A stretch of DNA of 64,000 nucleotides, taken from an uncultured Mesonia sp. (GTDB lineage Bacteria; Bacteroidota; Bacteroidia; Flavobacteriales; Flavobacteriaceae). Where the stretch lies: the NCBI GenBank assembly GCA_947494545.1, contig CANLVH010000013.1, positions 1-64,000 of the forward strand. Reading direction: 5' to 3'. Under the pieces are notes generated by a model. That model was not told the DNA's origin. It was given only the letters and a program-made list of their open reading frames with translations, and did not search any database. The position numbers and the translations under genes were made by a program. Numbering within the stretch: position 1 is the first letter of the stretch; the number at the start of each line of letters is the position of its first letter. This document shows positions 7,866-15,760 of this stretch, piece by piece.

Positions 7866-9791
7866 TTATTTCTCTTCTTCAATAAGCTCTACCATCATTT
7901 CTATTTCTTTTAACAGCTTGTCATTATTGCCACTATAACCTACTTTTTTAAACTTAATTTTATTATCGGGACCTAAGATTATTTTAGTAGGAATGCCTTC
8001 TATGCCATAATCTTGGGCGGTTTTAAAAGTACGCAACTTTTCTTTTACCGGCTCATCCATTACCACCCAAAACGGATAATCTTTCTCTTCGAGAAAGTTG
8101 CTAACGCGTTCTTTACGTTCTTCCATCGAGCCGTTTTCTAAAGTATTTACAAATACAAATTCTACATTCTCGTTATCTTGGTATTGTTCTACCGCTTTTT
8201 TCATTCCGGGGAACGAGGCTAAGCAAGGTCCGCACCAAGTTGCCCAGAAGTCTAAGATTACAGTTTTTCCTTTTAAATCTTCTAAAGAAATTTGTTTACC
8301 ATTTAAATCTTGCAGACTAAAATCACTGGCAGTTTTAGAAAGCATTTCTTTTTTTAATTCATCTTTTAAAGCTTCGTCTGCTTTGTCTTCTAAAGAAGCC
8401 AATTCTTTTTCTGCCTCTTCTTTAGAGCTATCTAATTCTTGCTTGGCTTCTAGGTACCAATCTTTAACTTTTGCGGTAGCTTGGTTATTTTTTACAAAAT
8501 CTGCGGCGTTCTTTGCAGCTTTTTCATACTTATCAGCTTCCATTAAGTATTGAATAAAACGCTCGTGCATTTCTGCATCTTGCATATCTTTTATGGCTTT
8601 TTCTTGGTAAGAAATAGCTTCATCAATTTTATCTTGCTTGTATAAGATATAAGCGTAGGTGTCTGCATACATACCCCAACTTCGGCCTAAATTTTCTTTA
8701 TACTCTGTAGGGGTGAGCATTTCTCTTCTATCTTTTTGTTCTTCTTGTTCTTTTTCTAAAATATCGAGTGATTCTTTAGAAAGTTCGGCTGCCATTTCTA
8801 AATTTTCTCCTTTTTCTGCCATTTGCCAAGCAACCGAATTGTACACCTGACTTTTTATGCCTATATGCTGTATTTGCTGCGCATATTCTTGCATTTTTTC
8901 CCAGTTGCCTTGCTCTTGATAAGCGGTAGCAATAGCTCGTAAAATAAAATCACGTTCAATTTCTGGATTATCTACTTTTGCATCGTAGTCTTCTAAAATT
9001 TTCACTTTTTCTTCTACATTTGGTGCAGCAAAAGCCTGCTGAATTAAGGCCCGTTGCGCCAATTCCCCGTCAGGGTAATTGTTAGTGATTTGCCTACGTA
9101 AAGAGTCTACCTTTTCTTTTTCTCCGGTAATGGTATAAATACTCATTAAGGTTTGGGCTTCATCTTCGGTAAGATCTTGACGCTTTTCGTAAGATGCCGT
9201 TCGTGATTTTGCATAACTTTCTGCTTTTTCAGGCTTGTGTTGTCTAAGAAATTGTAAATACTTTCTGTCCCAGTTTTTATGTAAATCTGGGTTTTTCTCC
9301 AAGTCTTTTTCTATTAAAGCCATAGAAGAATCTTTAGAGATTTCTAGCTTTTGATTAGCGCCCAGACCTTGGTAATATATGCCTAAATGTGCATTACTTC
9401 CCGGTAAAACTTCGCCTTCTTCATTATATAAAGCCATTGTATAACCTTTGGCCGCGTTATTATCTAAGCTGTCTGCAGTCCTAAACCTAAAAGCCAGAGC
9501 TTTGGCAGAGTCCGGTATTTTAAAGTTGGCAACCCAAGTATTGGCAGAATCTTTTAAAGATAAATCTTCTGCGTAGGTTTTGCCGTCTTTCATATAGTAA
9601 TAAGCTGCCTCTACTTCCGAAGCATCGTTATCGTATTGTAAAGCTAAGTTTTTTCCGGGCTGTGGCTTTGAATCTTTTAGATGTAAATTACCAATTTGTT
9701 TCCCCTCGGGTTGGTTGTCTTTTTGATCATTTTGACAGGCAAAAGTAAAAAATAAGCTACCTGCCAAAAGTAAAAATGTGGATTTTTGCAT
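7866..9791 (-). CDS. TlpA-like thiol:disulfide lipoprotein with long TPR-type region, 641 aa
   Basis: Membrane-anchored periplasmic protein. The lipobox FTFAC places the lipid cysteine at residue 19. A helical, TPR-like region fills roughly residues 150-480, with a coiled-coil-like Glu/Lys stretch near 455-490. The C-terminal thioredoxin-fold domain (about 500-641) starts with DLNGKQISLEDLKGKTVIL and has the redox motif FWATWCGPC, with cysteines at 520 and 523, and the cis-proline loop GIEGIPTK near 597-604. The family reduces or oxidises periplasmic disulfides; here the TPR part probably selects partners, which is inference. Monocistronic, with its own terminator. Confidence 0.9.
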   Translation of the reverse strand: MQKSTFLLLAGSLFFTFACQNDQKDNQPEGKQIGNLHLKDSKPQPGKNLALQYDNDASEVEAAYYYMKDGKTYAEDLSLKDSANTWVANFKIPDSAKALAFRFRTADSLDNNAAKGYTMALYNEEGEVLPGSNAHLGIYYQGLGANQKLEISKDSSMALIEKDLEKNPDLHKNWDRKYLQFLRQHKPEKAESYAKSRTASYEKRQDLTEDEAQTLMSIYTITGEKEKVDSLRRQITNNYPDGELAQRALIQQAFAAPNVEEKVKILEDYDAKVDNPEIERDFILRAIATAYQEQGNWEKMQEYAQQIQHIGIKSQVYNSVAWQMAEKGENLEMAAELSKESLDILEKEQEEQKDRREMLTPTEYKENLGRSWGMYADTYAYILYKQDKIDEAISYQEKAIKDMQDAEMHERFIQYLMEADKYEKAAKNAADFVKNNQATAKVKDWYLEAKQELDSSKEEAEKELASLEDKADEALKDELKKEMLSKTASDFSLQDLNGKQISLEDLKGKTVILDFWATWCGPCLASFPGMKKAVEQYQDNENVEFVFVNTLENGSMEERKERVSNFLEEKDYPFWVVMDEPVKEKLRTFKTAQDYGIEGIPTKIILGPDNKIKFKKVGYSGNNDKLLKEIEMMVELIEEEK

Positions 9792-9899
9792 GAGTTGGTT
9801 TTTTAAGAATAAGCACGAAATTTACAACAAATTCTGTAAATTTTTAAACAAATGAAATTGATTTTGAGGCACAACTACGAAAAATAAAACAAGATGCGA

Positions 9900-10080
9900 G
9901 GATGCTTTAAGCTGTAAGCCATACGCCGTAGGCAGTAAGCAATAAGCTGTAAGCAAATGTATGATGTATACTGAATATTGTATAATGTCACATAAATTTG
10001 AAATTTGAAATGAAAAATTTGCACTTTGAAATTTTTGCAATCAATACTCAATACTAAGTACTCAATACTAACTCATCATC
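9900..10080. repeat. Degenerate short-period repeat spacer
   Basis: The spacer is built of decaying short repeats: AAGCTGTAAGC-like units (9908-9955), TTTGAAATTTGAAAT-type units (9993-10040) and ACTCAATACTAAGT units (10045-10072). It reaches the kdsA stop codon. No gene is supported. Confidence 0.7.
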
Positions 10081-10905
10081 TCACGACTCAAGACTAACAG
10101 TCAACTTTCTTATCTCAACCAAACGTGTAAGCAATTGCTCTAAATACTGTAAATCTAACATATTGGCGCCATCGCTTTTGGCGTTGGCAGGGTCAAAATG
10201 GGTTTCTATAAACAAACCATCTACTTTGTTTACTACCCCGGCGCGAGCAATAGTTTCTATCATTTCCGGTCTTCCGCCGGTAACGCCACTAGATTGATTG
10301 GGTTGTTGTAAAGAATGAGTAACGTCTAAAACCGTTGGTGCATATTGGCGCATAGTAGGAATACCGCGAAAATCTACAATCATATCTTGGTAGCCAAACA
10401 TCGTTCCACGATCGGTTAGCATTACTTGTTGGTTGTTGGAGTCGGTTACTTTTTTTACGGCGTGTTGCATGCTTTCGGAACTCATAAATTGCCCTTTTTT
10501 TAGGTTTACTACTTTTCCGGTTTGGGCGGCAGCGACAACTAAATCTGTTTGGCGCACTAAAAAAGCCGGTATTTGCAAAATATCTACATATTCTGCAGCC
10601 AATTTTGCATCGCTTACTTCGTGAATATCGGTAACGGTAGGAACTTGGAAGGTTTCTGAAACTTTGCGTAAGATTTTTAGAGCTTTTTCATCGCCAATTC
10701 CTGTAAAACTATCTAACCTACTACGGTTGGCTTTTTTAAAACTGCCTTTAAAAACATACGGAATCTCTAATTTATCGGTAATGGCACAAACTTTTTCTGC
10801 AATGTGCAAAGCCATATCTTCCCCTTCGATGGCACAAGGCCCGGCCAGTAGGAAAAAGTTGTTTTTATTGGTATGTTTTAGTTGTGGAATTAAATCGAGT
10901 TTCAT
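10081..10905 (-). CDS. kdsA: 3-deoxy-8-phosphooctulonate synthase (KDO-8-P synthase)
   Basis: Condenses arabinose-5-phosphate with phosphoenolpyruvate to give KDO-8-phosphate, the first step toward the KDO sugar of lipopolysaccharide. The family motifs are present: LLAGPCAIEGEDM at about 18-30, VFKGSFKKANRSR at about 52-64, MLTDRGTMFGYQ near 162-173 and GLFIETHFDPANAKSDG near 229-245. The Cys in GPCAIE sits where metal-dependent enzymes carry their metal-binding cysteine, so this is probably the metal-dependent class. The 274-residue length is normal. The neighbours are repeat-rich spacers on both sides, and other lipopolysaccharide genes are not adjacent. Confidence 0.96.
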   Translation of the reverse strand: MKLDLIPQLKHTNKNNFFLLAGPCAIEGEDMALHIAEKVCAITDKLEIPYVFKGSFKKANRSRLDSFTGIGDEKALKILRKVSETFQVPTVTDIHEVSDAKLAAEYVDILQIPAFLVRQTDLVVAAAQTGKVVNLKKGQFMSSESMQHAVKKVTDSNNQQVMLTDRGTMFGYQDMIVDFRGIPTMRQYAPTVLDVTHSLQQPNQSSGVTGGRPEMIETIARAGVVNKVDGLFIETHFDPANAKSDGANMLDLQYLEQLLTRLVEIRKLTVSLES

Positions 10906-11382
10906 AGTAGTTTCCTTTTAAGTGCAAAGATACAGAAATCTCAGCTTTTTGAGAATTAGTTAAAGGAAATTGATAATTGAAAGGAAAGGCTATATGAACT
11001 AATTTTGAATGATGAATTTTGAGATTTGAATTTAGAAATTTCTAAGACCTAAACTTAATACTTTAAGCTGTACGTTATAAGCTTGTTCAGTAAATTAAAT
11101 ACTGTATGCTGCTGGGCAAATTTGAAATAGAAAATTTGCATTTTGAAATTTTTTACTCACCAACTAATTTCCCGTAAAAATTCCGTAAAGAAAATATAAT
11201 AAATCTTAGTAATAAAAATTGAAAAAAACTCAAATTTTAGACGGTAATCTTCAAAATTCAAATCTGGATTTATGATTGGCGTGATAAAAATTTCTTCTAA
11301 GTTGCAAAGAATCAATAAAATATGTAGCTTAAGCTAAATGCAGAAAAGTAAAAAATGTGTATTTATTAAAAAAAAATAATTC
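10906..11382. other. AT-rich intergenic region
   Basis: Nearly 500 bases without a supportable gene. It contains GAATTTTGAAATTTG-type degenerate repeats (about 11005-11150) similar to those at 9990 and 25370, and ends at the typA promoter. Confidence 0.6.
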
Positions 11383-11390
11383 TACATTTG
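11383..11390 (+). promoter_or_regulatory. -7 promoter element of typA
   Basis: TACATTTG, followed by CAGCC, matches the Bacteroidota TAnnTTTG form. The same TTTGCAG context is found at the cysteine-synthase and tRNA cluster promoters. The -33 part is weak (TTTA at about 11362). The typA start lies 23 bases downstream. Confidence 0.65.
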
Positions 11391-11412
11391 CAGCCTTTAA
11401 AAAATAGCTTAT

Positions 11413-13215
11413 ATGACAGCAATTAGAAATATTGCAATTATTGCCCACGTAGACCACGGTAAAACAACTTTGGTAGACAAAATTATGTACCATTGTCGTT
11501 TGTTTAGAGACAACGAAAATACCGGAGATCTTATTTTAGATAATAACGATCAAGAGCGGGAACGTGGTATTACCATTACTTCTAAAAACGTAGCGGTTAC
11601 TTATAAAGATACCAAAATTAACATTATAGATACTCCCGGTCACGCCGATTTTGGCGGAGAAGTAGAGCGGGTACTCAATATGGCAGATGGCGTACTTTTG
11701 TTGGTAGATGCTTTTGAAGGCCCAATGCCACAAACCCGTTTTGTATTGCAAAAAGCCATAGATTTAGGTTTAAAACCTTGTGTGGTGGTAAATAAAGTAG
11801 ACAAAGAAAACTGTACCCCGGACGAAGTGCATGAAAAAGTGTTCGATTTGATGTTTGAGTTGGGCGCAGAAGAATGGCAATTAGATTTCCCAACCGTTTA
11901 CGGTTCGGCAAAAAATAATTGGATGTCTGAAGACTGGAAAAAAGAAACCGATAGCATAGAACCATTATTAGATATGGTTTTAGAACATATTCCGGAGCCA
12001 AAAGTAGATTTAGTTGGTACACCACAGATGTTAATTACCTCTTTAGACTTTTCTTCGTTTACCGGAAGAATAGCAATTGGTCGTTTGCAACGCGGTACTT
12101 TAAAAGAAGGAATGCAAGTTTCTTTGGTAAAACGCGATGGCAGCATCAAAAAAACAAAAATTAAAGAATTACATACTTTTGAAGGTTTAGGAAGACTAAA
12201 AGTAGAAGAAGTACAAGCAGGCGATATTTGTGCTGTGGTTGGTTTGGAAGGTTTTGAAATAGGCGATACCATTGCCGATATTGAAAACCCCGAAGGCTTA
12301 AAAACCATTAGTATAGACGAGCCTACAATGAGTATGTTATTTACCATTAACGATTCGCCATTTTTTGGGAAAGACGGTAAATACGTAACCTCGCGGCATA
12401 TTAAAGAACGCCTGTATAGAGAGCTGGAAAAAAACTTGGCTTTACGCGTAAAAGAAACAGACAGCGCAGACAAATTTAATGTTTACGGCCGTGGCGTAAT
12501 GCACTTAGCAGTTTTGGTAGAAACAATGCGTAGAGAAGGCTATGAATTACAAATTGGGCAACCGCAAGTAATTATTAGAGAAATAGACGGCGTAAAATGT
12601 GAGCCAATAGAAGAGCTGACCATAGATTTACCAGAAGAAGTTTCTGGGAAAGCGGTAGAAATGGTAAGTCTTCGTAAAGGCGAAATGCTAAGTATGGAAG
12701 CCCGTGGCGATCGTATGGTATGTGAATTTTTAATTCCGTCTCGCGGTATTATAGGTTTGCGAAACCAGTTGCTTACTGCCACTGCCGGCGAAGCAATTAT
12801 GGCGCACCGTTTTAAAGAATACCAACCTTTAAAAGGAGATATTCCGCAACGTTTAAACGGCTCGTTGGTTTCTATGGAAAAAGGAACCGCCATTCCATAT
12901 TCTATAGACAAATTACAAGATCGCGGAAAGTTTTTTGTAGATCCCGGAGAAGATATTTACGAAGGACAAGTAATTGGCGAAAATTCCCGCCAAGACGATA
13001 TGACGGTAAATATTACCAAAACCAAAAAACTGTCTAACGTACGATCTTCCGGTGCAGACGATAAAGCCAAAATTGTTCCGGCAATCAAATTTAGTTTGGA
13101 AGAAGCTTTAGAATACATTCAAAAAGACGAATACGTAGAGGTAACGCCAAACCACTTACGTTTACGTAAAATATATTTAAAAGAAGTAGACCGTAAGCGT
13201 TATAAAATTGTCTAA
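11413..13215 (+). CDS. typA: Ribosome-associated GTPase TypA/BipA
   Basis: Translational GTPase related to EF-G that acts on ribosome assembly and stress growth. All G motifs are present: [10 protein letters not shown] (residues 11-20), RERGITI, DTPGHADFGGEVERV and NKVDKENC. The C-terminal half keeps the TypA-specific domain (for example RGEMLSMEARGDRM-like and PSRGIIGLRNQLLTAT). The 600 residues are full length. Monocistronic, with its own promoter and terminator. Confidence 0.97.
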   Translation: MTAIRNIAIIAHVDHGKTTLVDKIMYHCRLFRDNENTGDLILDNNDQERERGITITSKNVAVTYKDTKINIIDTPGHADFGGEVERVLNMADGVLLLVDAFEGPMPQTRFVLQKAIDLGLKPCVVVNKVDKENCTPDEVHEKVFDLMFELGAEEWQLDFPTVYGSAKNNWMSEDWKKETDSIEPLLDMVLEHIPEPKVDLVGTPQMLITSLDFSSFTGRIAIGRLQRGTLKEGMQVSLVKRDGSIKKTKIKELHTFEGLGRLKVEEVQAGDICAVVGLEGFEIGDTIADIENPEGLKTISIDEPTMSMLFTINDSPFFGKDGKYVTSRHIKERLYRELEKNLALRVKETDSADKFNVYGRGVMHLAVLVETMRREGYELQIGQPQVIIREIDGVKCEPIEELTIDLPEEVSGKAVEMVSLRKGEMLSMEARGDRMVCEFLIPSRGIIGLRNQLLTATAGEAIMAHRFKEYQPLKGDIPQRLNGSLVSMEKGTAIPYSIDKLQDRGKFFVDPGEDIYEGQVIGENSRQDDMTVNITKTKKLSNVRSSGADDKAKIVPAIKFSLEEALEYIQKDEYVEVTPNHLRLRKIYLKEVDRKRYKIV

Positions 13216-13237
13216 GTTTTAGCGTTTTCAAAACAAA

Positions 13238-13270
13238 AACCCTTTATTTTTTTAGATAGAGGGTTTTTTT
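13238..13270 (+). terminator. Intrinsic terminator of typA
   Basis: Arms AAACCCT (13238-13244) and AGGGTTT (13260-13266), followed by a T run. Confidence 0.8.
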
Positions 13271-13272
13271 AT

Positions 13273-13735
13273 GGGTGTGCCCCTCCGGATGCTTGATAAT
13301 ATTTTGTTCATATATCTACAGAACTTTGAGTGAAATATGAAAAGCGATAGCGCATCAATTTTTTAAGTAACGCGGGATGGATGTAGAATTTAAATTATTT
13401 TCTTCTTTTTCTTCAGTATAGCTAAGCTTTTCCGTGAAAAATTTTTGAAGCCTTGGAAAAAATTTAGGAAAAGCTTGGCGATTTTTCGCTCTAAGCGAAA
13501 AAATACCTAAGAAAAAGCGTCTTTTCTTTTGGTTCATTTTCTTTGGACGAGCAAAGAAAATGAACAATGTTTCTTAAAACGCAAAATTTCTATTGTTTTA
13601 TAAACTTCTATTGAGAAAGATTAAAACAAACTTAGATTACTAAGTATCTTCACAACAAAAGACCATTTAAAACACATTTACGTCATTTTTTTTGATGTCA
13701 ATAAAAGCAAAATAAATATTTAACCAGTTGTTCGT
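13273..13735. repeat. Gene-free block of hairpins, with a 5' fragment of the dispersed element
   Basis: It begins with GGGTGTGCCCCTCCGG (13273-13288), identical to the start of copy B at 13741 apart from what follows. Further on are three hairpins: AAGCTTTTCC (13424-13433) with GGAAAAGCTT (13467-13476); TTTTTCGCT (13482-13490) with AGCGAAAAA (13494-13502); and GTTCATTTTCTTTG (13532-13545) with CAAAGAAAATGAAC (13552-13565), a perfect 14-bp stem. Open frames across this block are products of the repeats. From 13570 to 13735 nothing is recognisable. Confidence 0.7.
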
Positions 13736-13739
13736 GTTT

Positions 13740-13830
13740 TGGGTGTGCCCCTCCGGGTCGCGCTATCCGTTATATCTTTTTTTACTTTTTTAAAAAGTAA
13801 AAAAAGGATGCCACTACTATCGCTCACACA
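13740..13830 (+). repeat. Structured dispersed element, copy B
   Basis: Terminal arms GTGTG (13743-13747) and CACAC (13825-13829). A long internal hairpin is formed by CTTTTTTTACTTTTT (13776-13790) and AAAAAGTAAAAAAAG (13792-13806). It shares the blocks GGGTCGCGCTATCCGTT and GGATGCCACTACTATC with copy A, with different paired bases in the stems. Confidence 0.8.
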
Positions 13831-13865
13831 AGAAAAATAGCTTATTTTCGTCTAAAAGTAGTTTT

Positions 13866-14813
13866 TTGTTGGAGATAATACTGTACAATTCAGAAAAAAA
13901 AACCGATTGGGATACTTTTATCCGTAATTCCAAAAACGGAACTTTTTTGTTTTATCGCGATTTTATGGAATATCATCAAAATCGCTTTACAGATTATTCT
14001 ATAATGGTTTATGAAAAGAAAAAATTACTTGCCGTTCTACCCGCCAATAGAGTAGAAGATGAAATTTTTTCGCATCAAGGTTTAACCTATGGTGGTATTG
14101 TTTTTAAAAATTTTGCCAAGGTAAAGCAGATAAATAAAATTTTTGAAGCTGTTTTAAATTTTTTGAATAAAGAAGATTTAAAAACCTTTACTTTAAAGTT
14201 ACTACCTTCTAAGTATAACCATTTTCAAAGCAGTGCGTTAGAGTATTTGTTGTTTCAACACCGGGCTAAACTTATTCGTAGAGATATGAATTTTTTTATT
14301 CCGCTACAGCGAAACCCCAAACAGCATAAAAACAAGAAGAAAATTTACAATAAAGATTTTGTAAAAGATTTTTCAATACAACAAGAAAACGGATTTGCTG
14401 TTTTTTGGGAAAAATTACTCCGACCAATTTTACAAGAGAAATATAACGCAGATCCGGTGCATAGCATAAGAGAAATAGAAATGCTGGCAGCGCGATTTCC
14501 AGAAAATATTAAACAATTTAATTTATACTACAAAAACAAACTTGTTGCAGGAATGACTTTGTTTATAGAACAGCAACAAAAAGTGGTAAAGTCGCAATAT
14601 GGCACGGTAAACGAAGAAGGAAAAAGTTTAAAAGCCTTAGATTTCTTGTACCTTGAATTGATAAAAAAATACAAAGAATTAGGGTTTAATTATTTTGATT
14701 TGGGAATTACCAACGAGGCTGATGGTTATAGTTACAACGGCGGTCTTACTAATTACAAAGAAGAGCTGGGCGGAATACCTATTAGTTTAGATAGATATCA
14801 ATTGAGCTTGTAA
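13866..14813 (+). CDS. FemAB/GNAT-like acyltransferase, 315 aa
   Basis: A cytoplasmic protein of the GNAT/FemAB-like superfamily. Family proteins transfer amino-acyl or acetyl groups to peptidoglycan or surface sugars. SHQGLTYGGIVF at about residues 69-80 and the C-terminal segment with FDLGITNEADGYSYNGGLTNYKEELGG (last part starting near 278) are typical. There is no ATG near the N-terminus; TTG codons at 13866 and 13869 are the possible starts. It opens the surface/glycan region, so a role in modifying an envelope glycan is plausible but inferred. It starts 36 bases after structured copy B. Confidence 0.75.
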   Translation: MLEIILYNSEKKTDWDTFIRNSKNGTFLFYRDFMEYHQNRFTDYSIMVYEKKKLLAVLPANRVEDEIFSHQGLTYGGIVFKNFAKVKQINKIFEAVLNFLNKEDLKTFTLKLLPSKYNHFQSSALEYLLFQHRAKLIRRDMNFFIPLQRNPKQHKNKKKIYNKDFVKDFSIQQENGFAVFWEKLLRPILQEKYNADPVHSIREIEMLAARFPENIKQFNLYYKNKLVAGMTLFIEQQQKVVKSQYGTVNEEGKSLKALDFLYLELIKKYKELGFNYFDLGITNEADGYSYNGGLTNYKEELGGIPISLDRYQLSL

Positions 14814-14905
14814 TTCGTTTAAATGAAAAAAAACAGGATTATCTTAATTTTAATAAATTAAAATGTTATTTTTGGTTAAAATATTAACTTTAAAATCGAT
14901 TAAAA

Positions 14906-15757
14906 ATGGAAAAATTATTATTTACTTTACTTGTTATTTCTTGTTTTAGTGTTAAATCTCAAAATACCTTTCCTTCTGCTGGAAATGTTGGGATAGGTAC
15001 TACTTCACCAAGTGAAGAATTAGAAGTGGAGGGTACTATTCAAGCAGAAAATGCGGCATTTACAAATGCGCCTACCGGTGTTTATAATTTTAATAATAAT
15101 ACTGACCGAGTAGTAACAAGTAGTGTTTTACAGGCTGGCTATTTAATTAACCCAACCTCTAGATCAAGAACATTAAATCTGTTTGATTTTCCAGAATCTA
15201 ATTATGATAGTGCTCCTACATTTTGGTTTAGTTTAACCGATAGAGCAGATGCCAGAAGGTTTACTATGAGGGCTGTAGAAGGAAGTGCTTCTGAATTTCT
15301 TATGCATGATAAAAATCAATCTAATATTTTCTCTGTTACAGAAAACGGTAATGGACGTACTAGGATGATCTTGCCCAAAAGTAATTCACATATTATGATT
15401 GGCACTACTTCTTATACCGATAACGGAGAATATTATCAACTGAATGTCAATGGTAAAATTAGGGCTACAGAAGTAAAAGTATATACTGGATGGGCAGATT
15501 ATGTATTTGAAGATAACTACAATTTATCTCCCTTAAGCGAAGTAGAAGATTTTATTAACAAGTACGGTCATCTTAAAAATGTACCCAGCGCTAAAGAAGT
15601 AGAAGAAAATGGGGTGAAATTAGGAGAGATTAATAAAATATTATTGGAAAAGATTGAGGAGTTGACGCTTTATTTAATTGAAAAGGATAAGCAATATCAA
15701 CAATTACAGAAAGATATTCGAGTTTTAAAGGGTAAAATTAACTCATTAAAAGAATAA
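14906..15757 (+). CDS. Exported NVGIGTTSP-type fibre-like protein with C-terminal coiled coil, 283 aa
   Basis: A signal peptide (residues 1 to about 18, ending VKSQ) sends it across the inner membrane. Directly after comes GNVGIGTTSPSEELEVEG, the motif common in Bacteroidota tail-fibre-like/S74-associated surface proteins. The C-terminus (about 214-283) contains HLKNVPSAKEVEENGVKLGE and then a strong heptad pattern (ILLEKIEELTLYLIEKDKQ), a probable trimeric coiled coil. No T9SS sorting domain is seen. It is followed after 3 bases by the T9SS cargo gene, so the two are likely cotranscribed. A -7-like TATTTTTG lies at 14867-14874. Confidence 0.8.
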   Translation: MEKLLFTLLVISCFSVKSQNTFPSAGNVGIGTTSPSEELEVEGTIQAENAAFTNAPTGVYNFNNNTDRVVTSSVLQAGYLINPTSRSRTLNLFDFPESNYDSAPTFWFSLTDRADARRFTMRAVEGSASEFLMHDKNQSNIFSVTENGNGRTRMILPKSNSHIMIGTTSYTDNGEYYQLNVNGKIRATEVKVYTGWADYVFEDNYNLSPLSEVEDFINKYGHLKNVPSAKEVEENGVKLGEINKILLEKIEELTLYLIEKDKQYQQLQKDIRVLKGKINSLKE

Positions 15758-15760
15758 GAT

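Noticed and set aside
9822..10040. Minus-strand frame of 72 aa
   Set aside because: It is a translation of degenerate AT-rich repeats.
13355..13567. Minus-strand frame of 70 aa
   Set aside because: It covers three hairpin repeats and has no family resemblance or coding pattern.
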